DNA of 64,000 nucleotides from Thermodesulfovibrio thiophilus DSM 17215 (GCF_000423865.1 NZ_AUIU01000012.1:242518-306517); one strand, 5' to 3'. Counted from the first letter of the stretch, positions 15,891 through 26,685 are shown. Made by a program: numbers and translations. Notes: generated by a model from the sequence alone, not told the origin.

Positions 15891-16787
15891 TTAATTACCT
15901 CCTTTTATCTTAGTTATTACTCCATTTAAAGGAATTGAAGCCATCGCAATTGCCTTTTCTACATCAGCACCAAGAGCTAGAGCAGTAAGCTGAGCAATAT
16001 GAAGGGCGGGAATTTTATAATTATGTTTTTTCTGCTCTACAAGAAGTGCCTGACCTGCATCAAACTGCAATAAACAGGAACTACAGCCCATAACTGTTAC
16101 ATCTGGATCTATTTCTTCTTTGATTACATCAAGCTTCTTTTTAAAAAGAGCCAAAGATTTTTCTGGTGCTGTTGACCTTAATGCACCCATACCACAGCAA
16201 TCAGTAATTGTACTGTAATGAGGTGCAACACCACCCATTGCCTCACATAGCTCTCTCAATCTCGTTGGCGCAAAAGGATTGTTCTCATTTTTTGGGAAAG
16301 CTCTACTTGGCCAAAGATTGTGGCAGCCTGTCTGAACAGCACATTTTAAACCATTTAGATTATATTTAACTTTTGATTTGAGATTATCCATACCTATTTC
16401 TTCATAAAGAAAATTTGGAAAATTCCAGACTGTTGTTGTTCCCTTGTATTCCTTGCCAACTTTTGCCAGAATTTTATTTACCTGCTGTTTAATTTCTGGA
16501 TGTTTGTCCATGTAATATTTTGCTTCATTGAGAGACCCATAACATGAACCACAACCGGTTATAATATCAACACCTTTTTCTTCTGCAATAGTTAAATTCC
16601 ATGCAGATGCAGCAGCCCATCCAACAAGGTCCAATGATGGCATTGTTCCATATGCAGGACAACAAGTTGCACCTTCAAGATCTACTACTTCTACATCCAG
16701 TTCATTCAGCATGTATCTTGCTGAATATTCAACATCCGGTCTATTAAACGGGATATTACATCCAAGAAAAAATCCTATCTTTTTCAT
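15891..16787 (-). CDS. hdrB: Heterodisulfide reductase-type subunit HdrB
   Basis: This 298-residue protein has two CCG domains, the ligands of the noncubane [4Fe-4S] clusters that reduce a disulfide: GATCCPAYGT with upstream LGCN and GCGSCYGSL in the first half, and GCHNLW, DCCGMGALR and CSSCLLQFDAG in the second. In methanogens the substrate is CoM-S-S-CoB; a sulfate reducer lacks it, so another disulfide or a DsrC-like partner is likely (inference). It is preceded by hdrC (11 nt) and followed by mvhD (1 nt). Confidence 0.92.
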   Translation of the reverse strand: MKKIGFFLGCNIPFNRPDVEYSARYMLNELDVEVVDLEGATCCPAYGTMPSLDLVGWAAASAWNLTIAEEKGVDIITGCGSCYGSLNEAKYYMDKHPEIKQQVNKILAKVGKEYKGTTTVWNFPNFLYEEIGMDNLKSKVKYNLNGLKCAVQTGCHNLWPSRAFPKNENNPFAPTRLRELCEAMGGVAPHYSTITDCCGMGALRSTAPEKSLALFKKKLDVIKEEIDPDVTVMGCSSCLLQFDAGQALLVEQKKHNYKIPALHIAQLTALALGADVEKAIAMASIPLNGVITKIKGGN

Positions 16788-16798
16788 CTCTATCCTCC

Positions 16799-17335
16799 TT
16801 AATCAAGCGGGAATGGTGCTATTTCTTCCAAGACAGTTTGTTTTAAAACTTCCTGGTATTTTTTCCTTAAATCATCAAAACTCAAAGCTGTTGGCGGTTT
16901 TTCAGGAAGTCCGGCTTTCTTTCTTCTTTCTTCAAATCCCTTTGGAAATACAGCATGTCCGAATCTATAAAGATTTCTTAATCCTTCATAGGTATTTGCA
17001 GGGCAGGATTCAACTCTAATAGCTGATCTTCTTACAGCCTGTATCACTTCATATGGTTTTATATCCATAGGACAAATTTCCACACAACGATTACATGATT
17101 GACACCCCCAAACTGAAGGATCATCAAGAAGAACATCCCTTAACCCCATGTTAGCTGCCTGAATGATTCTTTTAATAAAAAATTCTAAACCAGCCAACGC
17201 CATCGGACATGTGGATGCACACTTGCCACACTGTATGCATTCCCTGATTTCATCTGCTCCAAACCCCTCAAGTTCTTTTACAAAACTTTCATCAGCCTGG
17301 GTAAGATCAATGACATTTACACCACCCTCTTCCAT
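16799..17335 (-). CDS. hdrC: Heterodisulfide reductase-type subunit HdrC
   Basis: This 178-residue ferredoxin-like subunit has two [4Fe-4S] motifs, CIQCGKCASTCPMA (residues 36-49) and CQSCNRCVEICPMD (about 83-96). It carries electrons from the HdrA flavin to HdrB. It lacks the membrane cytochrome of the HdrDE type, so the complex is cytoplasmic. It starts 25 nt after hdrA, with GGAGG before the ATG. Confidence 0.92.
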   Translation of the reverse strand: MEEGGVNVIDLTQADESFVKELEGFGADEIRECIQCGKCASTCPMALAGLEFFIKRIIQAANMGLRDVLLDDPSVWGCQSCNRCVEICPMDIKPYEVIQAVRRSAIRVESCPANTYEGLRNLYRFGHAVFPKGFEERRKKAGLPEKPPTALSFDDLRKKYQEVLKQTVLEEIAPFPLD

Positions 17336-17360
17336 GTTTTCCTCCTTCTATTTTATTGTT

Positions 17361-19361
17361 TTATGCCTCTGTTAATGCCTCTATCTGTGCCATTATCTGA
17401 TCTGTTGTAAATCCATGGAATGTTATAGCCCTGGATGGACACGCTGAAGCACAAACTCCACAACCAGCACAGAGTGCAGGTTCAATTTTTGCTTTTTCCT
17501 TACCTTTATACTCTTCAAGTTTAATTGCACTATAAGGACAAAGTGGAACACAAACGCCACAACTACTGCATTTATCTCTATCCACTTCTGAAACTATAGC
17601 TTCAAATTTAATTTTTCCAGGAATAATCAAAGCTGCTGCTGCTGATGCTGCTGCACGGGACTGAGCAATTGATTCTGGAATATCCTTTGGTCCTTGAACG
17701 CATCCAGCAATAAATACTCCTCTTGCTGCTGTCTCAACAGGGTAAAGTTTTGTGTGAACCTCTCTTAAGAATCCTTCTCTTCCACAGGTTGCGCTGAACA
17801 GTCTGCTGAGATCATCAACTCCATCAGGAGGCTCAATTGCAGTAGCAAGCACAACCAGGTCAGCATCAAGCTCAACAGGTGAACAGAGGTCAACATCGAA
17901 ACCTCTCACTCTGAGTTTGCCATCTGGCTTTATATCAACAGCAGATACTCTTCCACCTCTAATAATTTTTGCTCCGAGTTCTCTTGTATAAACATAGAAT
18001 TCTTCAAAATCTTTACCTGCTGTTCTGACATCGATGAAGAATAAATATAACTTGATATCAGGATATTTTTCTTTTAGAATTCTTGCATGTTTGAGCATAT
18101 ACATACAGCATACCTTCGAACAGTATGGATGATATCTTTCGTCTCTGCTACCCACGCATGAAATCATCGCAATGGTTTTTGGTTTTGTTCCATCTGATGG
18201 CCTTTTAAGTTCACCACCGGTGGGTCCAGTGGCTGAAAGAATTCTCTCAAACTCCATTGATGTAATAACATCTGGAGAATTAGGAGAATATTCTTTAAAG
18301 TATATCTTGGACATCGGCTTAAAGCCTGTAGCAATAATCACAGATCCAACTTTAAGATTTATATATTCATCTTTATCTTCAAATTTTATTGCATCTGCAG
18401 GACATCCCTGTATGCCTTTAGGTGGGATACCTTTTTTACAGATTTCACAAGCTGGCTTACCAGTTTTTTTCATTGACTTAAAATACAAACAGTTCGCTTC
18501 ATCAATAACCGCTTTCTTGGGAACAGCCTGAGGATACTCTATAAAAGCTGCTCTCCTCTGGTTTAACCCAAAATTATATTCATTTGGAACCCTGGATGGG
18601 CATATCTCAGTACATACGCCACAACCAATACACTTGTCCCAATCAATGTATTTTGCTTTTTTCTTTACCGTAATATCAAAGTTTCCAACATATCCTTTGA
18701 CCTGATCAACTTCTGCATATGTAATAAGCTCTATATTTGGATGCTGGGCGACCTCGCCCGTCTTAGGTGTGAGTATTCAAGCCGAACAGTCCATCGTCGG
18801 GAATGTTTTATCAATTTTTGACATATTACCGCCAATAGATGGCTGTCTTTCAACGAGATATACTTTAAGTCCCATGTTCGCAAGATCAAGGGCTGCAAAC
18901 ATTCCTGCTATGCCTCCACCAACAACCATAACTGATTTCTCCATATCTCCATAACGGTCTTCAAGAGGCTCATTAAGTCTAACTTTGGCAACAGCACTTC
19001 TTAATAACCTTTTTGCCTTTTCAAAAGCACCAGCTTTATCATGCCAGTGAGGCCAGCTATCCTGATCTCTTATATTGGCCATCTCAAATAAATATCCATT
19101 AAGACCGGCATCTTCAACAGCTTTCTTAAATATAGGACCATGAGTTCTCGGTGTACATGCTGAGACAACAACTCTGTCCACCAAACCACTTTTTATATCC
19201 TGTTTTATAAGATCCTGACCAGGATCAGAGCACATAAAAAGATAATTTCTTACAACCGCTACGTCTGGCAAACTTTCAGCATACTTTTTCAGTTCTTCGA
19301 TATTAATGGCACCGGCAATATTCTCTCCACAGTGACAGATATAAACACCCACTTTTGCCAT
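17361..19361 (-). CDS. hdrA: Electron-bifurcating heterodisulfide reductase-type subunit HdrA, selenoprotein (Sec195)
   Basis: An in-frame TGA at 18777-18779 separates two halves of one 666-residue HdrA. The N-terminal half has the FAD-binding VVGGGIAGMFAALDL motif and ends DCSA before Sec195; the second half resumes with ILTPKTGEVAQHPN. Cys or Sec at this site is known in methanogen HdrA proteins. Three ferredoxin motifs follow: DKCIGCGVCTEICPS, CSSCGVCVPLCPYSA and CAGCGVCASACPSRA. The start at 19361 (MAKVGVYICHCG) has AAAGGAGGG upstream and is preferred over 19412. HdrA bifurcates electrons from hydrogen to ferredoxin and disulfide in MvhADG-HdrABC complexes. Confidence 0.92.
18746..18759 (-). 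promoter_or_regulatory. Candidate bacterial SECIS hairpin of hdrA
   Basis: On the minus strand the stem GGGCG/CGCCC encloses the loop AGGU and begins 17 nt after the UGA, the same distance as in mvhA. The GGU in the loop resembles the apical loop of the E. coli fdhF element. Confidence 0.6.
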
Positions 19362-19402
19362 GTTAAGCCCTCCTTTAAATATGGATTTTAATATGTTTAA
19401 CC

Positions 19403-19431
19403 TTTTTACCATTTTTCGTAAAATTTGTCAA
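19403..19431 (-). promoter_or_regulatory. Promoter of the hdr-mvh operon
   Basis: On the minus strand TTGACA (19426-19431) is followed after 17 nt by TAAAAA (19403-19408). The -35 is perfect and the -10 is weak. It would give a leader of about 35 nt before the hdrA start at 19361. Confidence 0.5.
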
Positions 19432-19487
19432 GACATATTTTTAAATGCTTGCAAAATATCATTTTTTTATGATATTGTTTTTTTACA

Positions 19488-19570
19488 GCCGGTGTGGTGG
19501 AACGGCAGACGCGGCGGACTCAAAATCCGCTGGGAGCAATCCCGTGTGGGTTCAAATCCCACCACCGGCA
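19488..19570 (+). tRNA. tRNA-Leu (anticodon CAA)
   Basis: The 83-nt cloverleaf has a 7-bp acceptor stem (GCCGGTG/CACCGGC), an anticodon stem GCGGA/TCCGC with loop CTCAAAA (anticodon CAA), a long class II variable arm (GGGAGCAATCCC) and a T arm GTGGGTTCAAATCCCAC. The CCA end is not encoded. It is the only plus-strand gene between hdrA and the CNNM gene. Confidence 0.95.
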
Positions 19571-19604
19571 TTTCTTAGAAAGTGGAAAAACCATCCAACA
19601 CGAT

Positions 19605-20900
19605 TCACTCGGTAATTTCAACACTCTCATACTTAATTTTCGATATTCTCTGCCCTACCATTTCAATTACTTTAAAAATCTTTCCATCTATAGTTACTGT
19701 ATCACCAACCTTTGGAATTCTTTGAAGAGCTGTCAGTATAAAGCCTCCAAGAGTTTCATATTCTTCGGATTCTGCTATATCAATTCCGTAATCTTCCTTT
19801 AAATCTCTCACTGAAATAGATGCATCAATTATCATTGAACCATCTGGCATTGTAATTACCGGCATTTCTATATCATATTCATCCCTGATTTCTCCAACAA
19901 GCTCTTCAAGAATATCCTCAAGAGTTACCAGTCCTGTTACAACTCCATACTCATCAACAACAACAGCCATGTGTACTCTCTTTTTCTGCATTTCCTTGAG
20001 CAGTATGTTTATCTTCATTGTTTCAGGAACAAACATTGGAGGTTTAAGAAGTCTCTTTATATCTACTCTATCTGGATTTTTAATCAAAGCATTGTAAAAA
20101 TCCTTTGCATGCATTATCCCTCTGATGTCATTTAAATCTTTTCCTGTAACCGGATATCTCGAAAACTTTTCATCCAGTATAATTTTTTTAATTTCATCAA
20201 CACTCATATAAATGCTGACAGTAACCATCTGAGGTGCTGGAATCATTATCTCTTTAACTGTTATCTCAGCAAAACTAAATGCACTCTGAATGAGCTGTCG
20301 CTCTTCTGGTTCAAATATTCCCTTTTCTTCTCCTTCTTCTATAAGAAGTTTCAGTTCTTCCTGAGATATAAATCCTCTCTGTGAAAAAGCTCTAAGACCA
20401 AAAGGTTTCAGAATAAAATTAGTGCTTACTGTCAGAATCTTTACAAGAAAATATGTTATTTTTGAAAAATTATCGATAAATTTAGCTGTTTTCAGACTCA
20501 CCCAATCAGGGTTGTAAAGTCCTATTGATTTTGGAATAAGTTCGCCAAGAACAACTGAAAAATAGGTTATCAGTATCACAACAACAGCGATTGATATTGG
20601 TTCTGCAGAGACTTTTACAAAATCAATTGGTACGGATTCAATAAGAGGTTTTATGTTTTTTACCGCATAAGCACCTGCTATAGCAGATGCAAGACTTCCT
20701 ATAACATTTATCCCAACCTGAATTGTTGCGAGAAATCTATCAGGATTTTCTTTAAATTTATTGACTATTAAAGCACCTGGTTTCCCTTCTTCAATCAGCT
20801 GTTTTAATCGAGATTTTCTTAACGTAACAACACTAATTTCAGATGCAGCAAACACGCCATTTAAAATAATAAGAAAAAATATCAGGAAAATTTCATTCAT
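19605..20900 (-). CDS. CNNM/CBS-domain membrane protein (CorC/TlyC-type)
   Basis: The 431 residues show an N-terminal CNNM transmembrane domain (starting MNEIFLIFFLIILNGVFAAS, with further membrane segments to about 165), a tandem CBS pair (about 200-335, including RGIMHAKDFYNAL and VVVDEYGVVTGLVTLEDI) and a C-terminal CorC_HlyC domain (about 345-425). Such proteins are linked to magnesium or cobalt efflux; the old hemolysin label is not supported by function. It stands alone between tRNA-Leu and the isocitrate-dehydrogenase-like gene. Confidence 0.88.
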   Translation of the reverse strand: MNEIFLIFFLIILNGVFAASEISVVTLRKSRLKQLIEEGKPGALIVNKFKENPDRFLATIQVGINVIGSLASAIAGAYAVKNIKPLIESVPIDFVKVSAEPISIAVVVILITYFSVVLGELIPKSIGLYNPDWVSLKTAKFIDNFSKITYFLVKILTVSTNFILKPFGLRAFSQRGFISQEELKLLIEEGEEKGIFEPEERQLIQSAFSFAEITVKEIMIPAPQMVTVSIYMSVDEIKKIILDEKFSRYPVTGKDLNDIRGIMHAKDFYNALIKNPDRVDIKRLLKPPMFVPETMKINILLKEMQKKRVHMAVVVDEYGVVTGLVTLEDILEELVGEIRDEYDIEMPVITMPDGSMIIDASISVRDLKEDYGIDIAESEEYETLGGFILTALQRIPKVGDTVTIDGKIFKVIEMVGQRISKIKYESVEITE

Positions 20901-20930
20901 ATCGTATTGTAAAACTCATGAAAAAGGTAG

Positions 20931-22013
20931 CTAAAATTTTTTAATTTTTTCAACTAAAGCTAATGCCACCTCCTGTGTTCCTACTGGTAGAGTTGAATCA
21001 TCCGATGATTTCATATCATAGGTAAGAACTTTACCTTCTTCAATTATCTCAGCAACAGCTCTTTCAATTTTATTTGCTGCTTCAAACTCTCCTATATGTC
21101 TCAGCATCATAACCGCACTTAGAATCATAGCAAAAGGATTAACCTTATTCAATCCCTTATATTTTGGCGCACTTCCATGAGTTGGTTCAAATACTGCATA
21201 TTCATCTCCAATGTTTGCACCAGGAGCCAGACCAAGTCCACCAATAAGACCTGCTGCGAGGTCACTTATTATGTCTCCATATAGATTCGGTAAAACCAAA
21301 ACATCATAAAGCTCAGGTTTTTGAACAAGCTGCATACACATGTTATCGACTATTCTGTCTTCAAACTCGATATCTGGATATTTTTGAGCAACCTGCCTTG
21401 CCACCTCAAGAAACAATCCATCAGTGTATTTCATAATATTTGCTTTATGCACAGCAGTTACTTTTTTGCGACTATTTTTTCTTGCAAACTCAAAAGCAAA
21501 TCTGACAATTCTTTCTGTCCCAAATACTGAAATCGGTTTAATGCTTATTCCAGAATCTTCTCTTATCTTTCTACCTGATTTTTTTTCTATAAAATTGATT
21601 AAATCAATGGTTTCAGACTCACCTTTTTTAAATTCTATGCCTGCATATAGGTCTTCCGTGTTTTCCCTTACTATAACAAGATCAATATTTTCATACTTTG
21701 TTCTTGCACCTTTAAAACTCTTGCACGGCCTGACACAGGCATAAAGATCAAGAGTCTGCCTTAATGTAACATTTACACTTCTAAAACCTGTACCAACAGG
21801 AGTTGTTATCGGTCCTTTAATTGCAATTTTGTTTTTCTTTATTGAATCAGTCACTCTTGTTGGAAGTGGTGTCCCTTCTTTTAAATAAACTTCCTCGCCT
21901 GCATTCTCGATCTCCCATTCAACAGGAACTCCTGTGGCTTCAACTACTTTTTTCATAGCCTCAGAAATTTCAGGACCTATACCATCACCAGGAATAAGCG
22001 TGATTTTGTACAT
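20931..22013 (-). CDS. NAD-type isocitrate / isopropylmalate dehydrogenase family protein, probably isocitrate dehydrogenase
   Basis: This 360-residue beta-decarboxylating dehydrogenase starts with [13 protein letters not shown], has [12 protein letters not shown] (substrate-binding segment typical of short NAD-type isocitrate and homoisocitrate dehydrogenases), a [12 protein letters not shown] helix and the [18 protein letters not shown] nucleotide region. LeuB usually has a different substrate loop, so isocitrate is more likely. It follows a homocitrate/Re-citrate-synthase-like gene by 17 nt, a pairing that suggests citrate to 2-oxoglutarate synthesis for glutamate. Homoisocitrate dehydrogenase is the alternative. 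Confidence 0.75.
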   Translation of the reverse strand: MYKITLIPGDGIGPEISEAMKKVVEATGVPVEWEIENAGEEVYLKEGTPLPTRVTDSIKKNKIAIKGPITTPVGTGFRSVNVTLRQTLDLYACVRPCKSFKGARTKYENIDLVIVRENTEDLYAGIEFKKGESETIDLINFIEKKSGRKIREDSGISIKPISVFGTERIVRFAFEFARKNSRKKVTAVHKANIMKYTDGLFLEVARQVAQKYPDIEFEDRIVDNMCMQLVQKPELYDVLVLPNLYGDIISDLAAGLIGGLGLAPGANIGDEYAVFEPTHGSAPKYKGLNKVNPFAMILSAVMMLRHIGEFEAANKIERAVAEIIEEGKVLTYDMKSSDDSTLPVGTQEVALALVEKIKKF

Positions 22014-22030
22014 ATAAAATTGCCTCCTTT

Positions 22031-23272
22031 TTATGGTGTAACAGTAAGAATCTGTCTGACAATTTCAGGATAAGTTGCAATAAATCTCAGTTCATCATCT
22101 GTAAGTGGTTTTTGTGTATGAAGATTTGCATACTGGACAAGTTCAAGAATTTTTCTCGCTTCATTGTCATCCGGAAACTCTATTCCGAGTTTGCTATAGA
22201 CATATCTAAAACCTTTTATTCCACCATACTCTCCAGTTGTGATAATCCTTCCAGTTTCAAGTAGCTCTGGTTCTCCTCTGCCAACATCTTCTGGAGAGTA
22301 AAGTTCATAGTTTGCCCTGTCTTTTAATACTCCATCTGCATGTATTCCTGACTCATGCGCAAAAGCATTTGCTCCTACTCCAGGTTGATTTATTGGAATT
22401 GGAATATTAAATGCATAGGATGCATATTTTGCAATTTTCCATGCAAGTTTTAAATTTATATGATTATCAATCGGACACTTCTCCTTCAAGCCATGAGAAA
22501 ACTTCAATGCAAGTATGGTAGAAACCAGATCTGCATTACCTGCCCTTTCACCATATCCATTAACAGTTGTATTTATAAAGCTGTCTACTCCTGCTTCAAC
22601 TGTACCCTGAGCTCCTGCCACTGAAACAGCCTCTGCCATCCCAAGGTCATTATGGCAATGCATCTCAATTGGAATCTGTGTGGCAAGTGCAAGCGTGTGA
22701 ATTCTTTCATAAATTGTTATTGGATCTTCACAACCAACCGTATCACAGTATCTGAATCTATCTCCTCCAGCCTCTTTCCCGGCAAGTATAAACTCAATTA
22801 ACCTGCTTAACTCTGTCCTGGAAGCGTCCTCTGCATTAAACCCAACTGTTTCTGCACCGAGTTCTTTGGCTAGTTTTACTGCTTCATACATCCCCTTAAC
22901 TATATCGTTAAATGTCTTCCTTCCCTGAAACTTACCCTGAATCATTATCTCTGATGTTGAAACTGAAAGATTAAGATGTTTTATTTTTGGACAATTTTTA
23001 AATACAAGCTCAACATCCTCTGGTATCGCCCTTGCCCATCCTTCAAGATGAATTCTTTTAAATGCTCCGAGTTCTGCAAGATCTAGGTTGGCATTAATAT
23101 AGTTTACTTCATGTTTTAATGTAGGAAAACCAATCTCACTCTGATATACTCCCATCTCATCAAGATATAAATTAAGCATTGTCTTTGAAAGCTTCGGAAG
23201 CAGTATTCTTGAAGTCTGAACCCCATCTCTATTTGTTACATCAATTAGATATATTTTACCCTTCTCTGCCAT
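22031..23272 (-). CDS. Homocitrate synthase / Re-citrate synthase family enzyme
   Basis: This 413-residue DRE-TIM metallolyase has the family motifs [23 protein letters not shown] (metal ligands) and [12 protein letters not shown]. Homocitrate synthase, NifV, isopropylmalate synthase and Re-citrate synthase all share these. The protein is shorter than LeuA and lacks its regulatory domain. I see no Si-type citrate synthase in the window, and the next gene is an isocitrate-dehydrogenase-like protein, so Re-citrate synthase is the most attractive reading (inference). Lysine-type homocitrate synthase remains possible. It starts 25 nt after ilvN. Confidence 0.65.
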   Translation of the reverse strand: MAEKGKIYLIDVTNRDGVQTSRILLPKLSKTMLNLYLDEMGVYQSEIGFPTLKHEVNYINANLDLAELGAFKRIHLEGWARAIPEDVELVFKNCPKIKHLNLSVSTSEIMIQGKFQGRKTFNDIVKGMYEAVKLAKELGAETVGFNAEDASRTELSRLIEFILAGKEAGGDRFRYCDTVGCEDPITIYERIHTLALATQIPIEMHCHNDLGMAEAVSVAGAQGTVEAGVDSFINTTVNGYGERAGNADLVSTILALKFSHGLKEKCPIDNHINLKLAWKIAKYASYAFNIPIPINQPGVGANAFAHESGIHADGVLKDRANYELYSPEDVGRGEPELLETGRIITTGEYGGIKGFRYVYSKLGIEFPDDNEARKILELVQYANLHTQKPLTDDELRFIATYPEIVRQILTVTP

Positions 23273-23297
23273 TTTTCCTCCTAGTATATTGAATTTT

Positions 23298-23789
23298 TTA
23301 TTGTTTTTTTTGAGACAGTTCTCTTGGAATGGCTACTTTGCCTGTTCTGACAAATTCTTTTATTCCCATTGGTTTCATAAGTTCTATAAACGCCTGAATT
23401 TTCTTTTCATCTCCTGTAACCTCTATCGTATATGTTGTTGGTCCTGAATCAACTACCCTACCTCTAAATATTTCAACTGTTTTCAATACTTCCAGTCTAT
23501 TTTCTTTCCTTGGAACAATTTTCATTAAGACCATCTCTCTTTCAACATGGTCTATTTCAGTTAAATCAATAACCTTTATAACATCAACCAATCTGTTGAG
23601 TTGTTTTGTAATCTGCTCAATAACGCTATCATCTCCTGTAGTGATAATTGTCATTATAGAAATCTGAGGGTCAATGGTTTCACCTACTGATAAACTCTCG
23701 ATATTATAGCCTCTTCCACTGAACAATCCAGCAATTCTTGCCAGAACACCGAACTTATTTTCCACCAGAACAGATATTGTATGTCTCAC
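23298..23789 (-). CDS. ilvN: Acetolactate synthase small (regulatory) subunit
   Basis: This 163-residue protein begins with an ACT domain (RHTISVLVENKFGVLARIAGLFSGRG, cited in part) and has the second conserved regulatory half from about residue 80. It binds valine and controls the large subunit. It starts 9 nt after ilvB. Length and sequence are typical of ilvN/ilvH. Confidence 0.93.
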   Translation of the reverse strand: MRHTISVLVENKFGVLARIAGLFSGRGYNIESLSVGETIDPQISIMTIITTGDDSVIEQITKQLNRLVDVIKVIDLTEIDHVEREMVLMKIVPRKENRLEVLKTVEIFRGRVVDSGPTTYTIEVTGDEKKIQAFIELMKPMGIKEFVRTGKVAIPRELSQKKQ

Positions 23790-23798
23790 AGTTTCCTC

Positions 23799-25529
23799 CT
23801 ATTTAACCGCTTTCAGTTTACGCTCTTTTTTCTTTTCTTCAAAAATCATCTGGTCAATAGAAGCTCCTGGAGGAACCATAGGATAAACCTTTTCTTTCCA
23901 GTCAACAATGAAATCCATAAAAACAGGTTTTTTAACTGATAAAGCCTCTTTAATTACAGGCTCCACCTCAGATGGTTTTGTCGCTCTAAGTCCAACAGCA
24001 CCATAGGATTCTGCAACTTTTATAAAATCAGGTGCTGTACTCAAATACGTATGAGAATATCTTTCATTATAGAAAAGTTCCTGCCACTGCCTTACCATCC
24101 CAAGATAGCTGTTATTAAGGATTGCAACCTTTACAGGAAGGTCATATATCACAGCAGTTGCAAGCTCCTGAATATTCATCTGAATGCTTCCATCTCCTGC
24201 GATATCTATTACAGCCATGTCAGGAAAAGCAAGCTGAGCACCAATTGCAGCAGGAAAACCAAATCCCATCGTTCCAAGTCCCCCTGATGTCACAAACCTG
24301 CGAGGTTTATCAAATTTATAAAACTGTGCAGCCCACATCTGATTCTGCCCAACCTCAGTTGTAATGATAGCATCACCTTTAGTAACTTCGTATATTTTTT
24401 CAATCACATATTGAGGTTTTATTACATCAGGATCAAATTCATAAGTCAGTGGTCTTTCTTTTTTCCACTGATTTATTTGCTTTAACCATGCTTTTCTGAC
24501 CTCTTTCCACTGTGGTTTGATGTCTTCTTTCAAAATTTTATTAAGTACTTTCAATACCCTGCTTACATCTCCAACTATCGGGATATCAACTCTTACATTT
24601 TTACGAATTGATGTGGGGTCAATATCAATATGAATAATTTTAGCACCAGGAGCAAATTCATCTGCCTTTCCTGTAACTCTGTCATCAAATCTCATTCCAA
24701 TTGCAACTATTAAATCCGCATTTTGAACAGCCATATTTGCATAATATGTTCCATGCATGCCAAGCATCCCCAGTGACAGCTCATGTGTCCCGGGAAAGCT
24801 TCCAAGTCCCATGAGAGTATTAACTACTGGAATCTGGGCAAATTCTGCAAGTTCCTTGAGATACTCATGAGCCTCAGAAATAATACAGCCACCACCGGCA
24901 ATAATAACAGGCTTTTTAGCTTTAGCAATCTCTTGAGCCGCCTTTTTTATCATATAGAAATTGCCCTCATATGTAGGATTATAACTTCTTATATATATCT
25001 TCTCAGGCCATATAAACTCAGCTTTCCCCTGACTCACATCTCTAGGTAAATCTATAAGTACAGGTCCAGGTCTGCCTGAGATTGCAATATAAAAAGCTTC
25101 TCTTATCTGTCTTGCAAGGTCTTTTGTATCTTTTACAAGAATGTTGTATTTTGTGCATGGCCTTGTAATTCCTACAATATCTGCTTCCTGAAAGGCATCA
25201 TTTCCAATCAAAAATGTGGGAACCTGTCCGGTAAAAATAACAAGAGGAACAGAGTCCATATAAGCATTTGCAATACCTGTTACGGTATTTGTTGCACCAG
25301 GACCACTGGTTACAAGAACTACCCCTGGCTTACCCGTTACTCTTGCATATCCATCCGCTGCATGAGTAGCTCCCTGTTCGTGTCTGGTAAGTATCAGCTT
25401 TATATCAGGATCATCATAAAGAAGGTCAAAAATATCAAGAATCACTCCTCCAGGATAACCAAAAACATGCTTTACCCCTTCTGTCTTCAAACATTCAATG
25501 AAAATTTCTGCACCTTTCATCTTTGCCAT
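23799..25529 (-). CDS. ilvB: Acetolactate synthase large (catalytic) subunit
   Basis: This 576-residue thiamine-diphosphate enzyme condenses pyruvate to acetolactate, or with 2-oxobutyrate to acetohydroxybutyrate, in branched-chain amino acid synthesis. Visible motifs are [27 protein letters not shown] with the catalytic Glu, [12 protein letters not shown], and [15 protein letters not shown] for ThDP-Mg binding. It leads the run ilvB-ilvN-HCS-like-IDH-like. An AGAAGGA site precedes the ATG. Confidence 0.95.
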   Translation of the reverse strand: MAKMKGAEIFIECLKTEGVKHVFGYPGGVILDIFDLLYDDPDIKLILTRHEQGATHAADGYARVTGKPGVVLVTSGPGATNTVTGIANAYMDSVPLVIFTGQVPTFLIGNDAFQEADIVGITRPCTKYNILVKDTKDLARQIREAFYIAISGRPGPVLIDLPRDVSQGKAEFIWPEKIYIRSYNPTYEGNFYMIKKAAQEIAKAKKPVIIAGGGCIISEAHEYLKELAEFAQIPVVNTLMGLGSFPGTHELSLGMLGMHGTYYANMAVQNADLIVAIGMRFDDRVTGKADEFAPGAKIIHIDIDPTSIRKNVRVDIPIVGDVSRVLKVLNKILKEDIKPQWKEVRKAWLKQINQWKKERPLTYEFDPDVIKPQYVIEKIYEVTKGDAIITTEVGQNQMWAAQFYKFDKPRRFVTSGGLGTMGFGFPAAIGAQLAFPDMAVIDIAGDGSIQMNIQELATAVIYDLPVKVAILNNSYLGMVRQWQELFYNERYSHTYLSTAPDFIKVAESYGAVGLRATKPSEVEPVIKEALSVKKPVFMDFIVDWKEKVYPMVPPGASIDQMIFEEKKKERKLKAVK

Positions 25530-25579
25530 GGTTTTATCCTTCTATTAAGCTATTTAAACATAAAATACCATAATAAGTT

Positions 25580-26338
25580 TTATTTAATCAATTCATCAAG
25601 CATTTTGATACTTTTAAATACATCCTCAGCTGAATGAGCCTCAATTGTGTAAATACAATCAATTCCATTAATTAGGTCAAAAAATTTTTTAAAATCAAAA
25701 CAACCACTACCTATAGAAAGATGCTCATCAAAGTGTTTATGGTTATCATGAAGATGAAGTTCAAAAATATAATTGCCAAGGCATGAAATCCATTCTTTAA
25801 TATCCTTTTTTGAAAAAAGATTAAAATGTCCAGTATCAAAACATATTCCAAAATAAGGAGAATCTATACTCTTCATGAGAAGGGTAAGGCTTTCTGGTTC
25901 TTCTTCAAAAATATTTTCTATTGCAATTTTAATATCTAATTGCTCTGCTCTTGGTAAAATTTTTTCCCATGTTTTAAGACTTTCTTCAAGCCATATATCT
26001 ACCCTGAAAGCATATTTCCATTTTTCATAACCTGAATGAAAAACTATAGATGCGGGACATAATTCCTCGGCAATATCAAAAACCTGATTAAATCTTACAA
26101 GTGTAACTTCTTTTATTTTATTATCAACTGCGCCTGGTGACAGATCCATAAACGGACCATGTAATGACAAAGAAGGCTCATAAAATAAAGCCTTCCGTAA
26201 TTTTTTAATATCTTCTTTTTTGATACTGTCAAGACTTTGAGCATCGAAATATAGTTCAATATTGAGTTTGTTCTCTTTAATAAGATCCACATATTCAAAA
26301 ATCCTGCTATATGGAACATGAATATGTGGCTTAATCAT
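25580..26338 (-). CDS. Sugar-phosphate isomerase/epimerase-like TIM-barrel protein
   Basis: This 252-residue protein matches the xylose-isomerase-like/AP endonuclease 2 superfamily, with metal-ligand segments [53 protein letters not shown] and [10 protein letters not shown]. These enzymes act on sugars, inositols or DNA; the substrate cannot be read here. The start overlaps the fmdB stop (ATGA), so the two are co-translated. Confidence 0.75.
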   Translation of the reverse strand: MIKPHIHVPYSRIFEYVDLIKENKLNIELYFDAQSLDSIKKEDIKKLRKALFYEPSLSLHGPFMDLSPGAVDNKIKEVTLVRFNQVFDIAEELCPASIVFHSGYEKWKYAFRVDIWLEESLKTWEKILPRAEQLDIKIAIENIFEEEPESLTLLMKSIDSPYFGICFDTGHFNLFSKKDIKEWISCLGNYIFELHLHDNHKHFDEHLSIGSGCFDFKKFFDLINGIDCIYTIEAHSAEDVFKSIKMLDELIK

Positions 26339-26586
26339 TTAGTATTTGTTTTTGTAGATTGAGCATTTGATTGTTTGTTAGTTGAACCATTACCAGAATT
26401 ATTATTTTTACGTGCATAGTCTGTTACATACCAACCACTGCCTTTAAGAATAAAAGAAGATTGCGAGATCAGTTTTCTCAGCCTTCCTCCGCATTCAGGA
26501 CAATTATTCAAAGGCTTGTCGCTGATTTTCTGAACAATTTCATGAATTTTGTGACATTTAAGGCATTCATATTCATAAATCGGCAT
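26335..26586 (-). CDS. FmdB-family zinc ribbon protein
   Basis: The protein begins [17 protein letters not shown] and contains a second CPECGG knuckle, the FmdB zinc ribbon, followed by [16 protein letters not shown], a typical conserved block, and a low-complexity Asn/Ser/Thr tail. The start at 26586 is chosen because the family begins at MPIYEY; an in-frame GTG four codons upstream lies within the binding-site region. FmdB was named from formamidase regulation, but the general function is unclear. Confidence 0.85.
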   Translation of the reverse strand: MPIYEYECLKCHKIHEIVQKISDKPLNNCPECGGRLRKLISQSSFILKGSGWYVTDYARKNNNSGNGSTNKQSNAQSTKTNTK

Positions 26587-26652
26587 TTTCCACTTCACCT
26601 CTAATAAGTTTTATTTACAAAAATATTTTAAAACATCCTGTTTTAATTTTGG

Positions 26653-26658
26653 TATAAT
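26653..26658 (+). promoter_or_regulatory. -10 box (TATAAT) before the epimerase gene
   Basis: A perfect TATAAT lies 27 nt upstream of the ATG at 26686, in the divergent gap after fmdB. No good -35 is visible. CTGGAGG precedes the start codon, so this mRNA would have a short leader with a normal binding site. Confidence 0.5.
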
Positions 26659-26685
26659 AACTAAAAAAATTCTGGAGGCTTAAGC

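Noticed and set aside
19441..19487. Sigma-70 promoter for tRNA-Leu (TTGCAA and TATGAT)
   Set aside because: The spacer is only 13 nt, too short for a standard promoter.
19360..19802. Two short plus-strand frames over tRNA-Leu
   Set aside because: They run through the tRNA and the 3' end of the CNNM gene; they are shadows.
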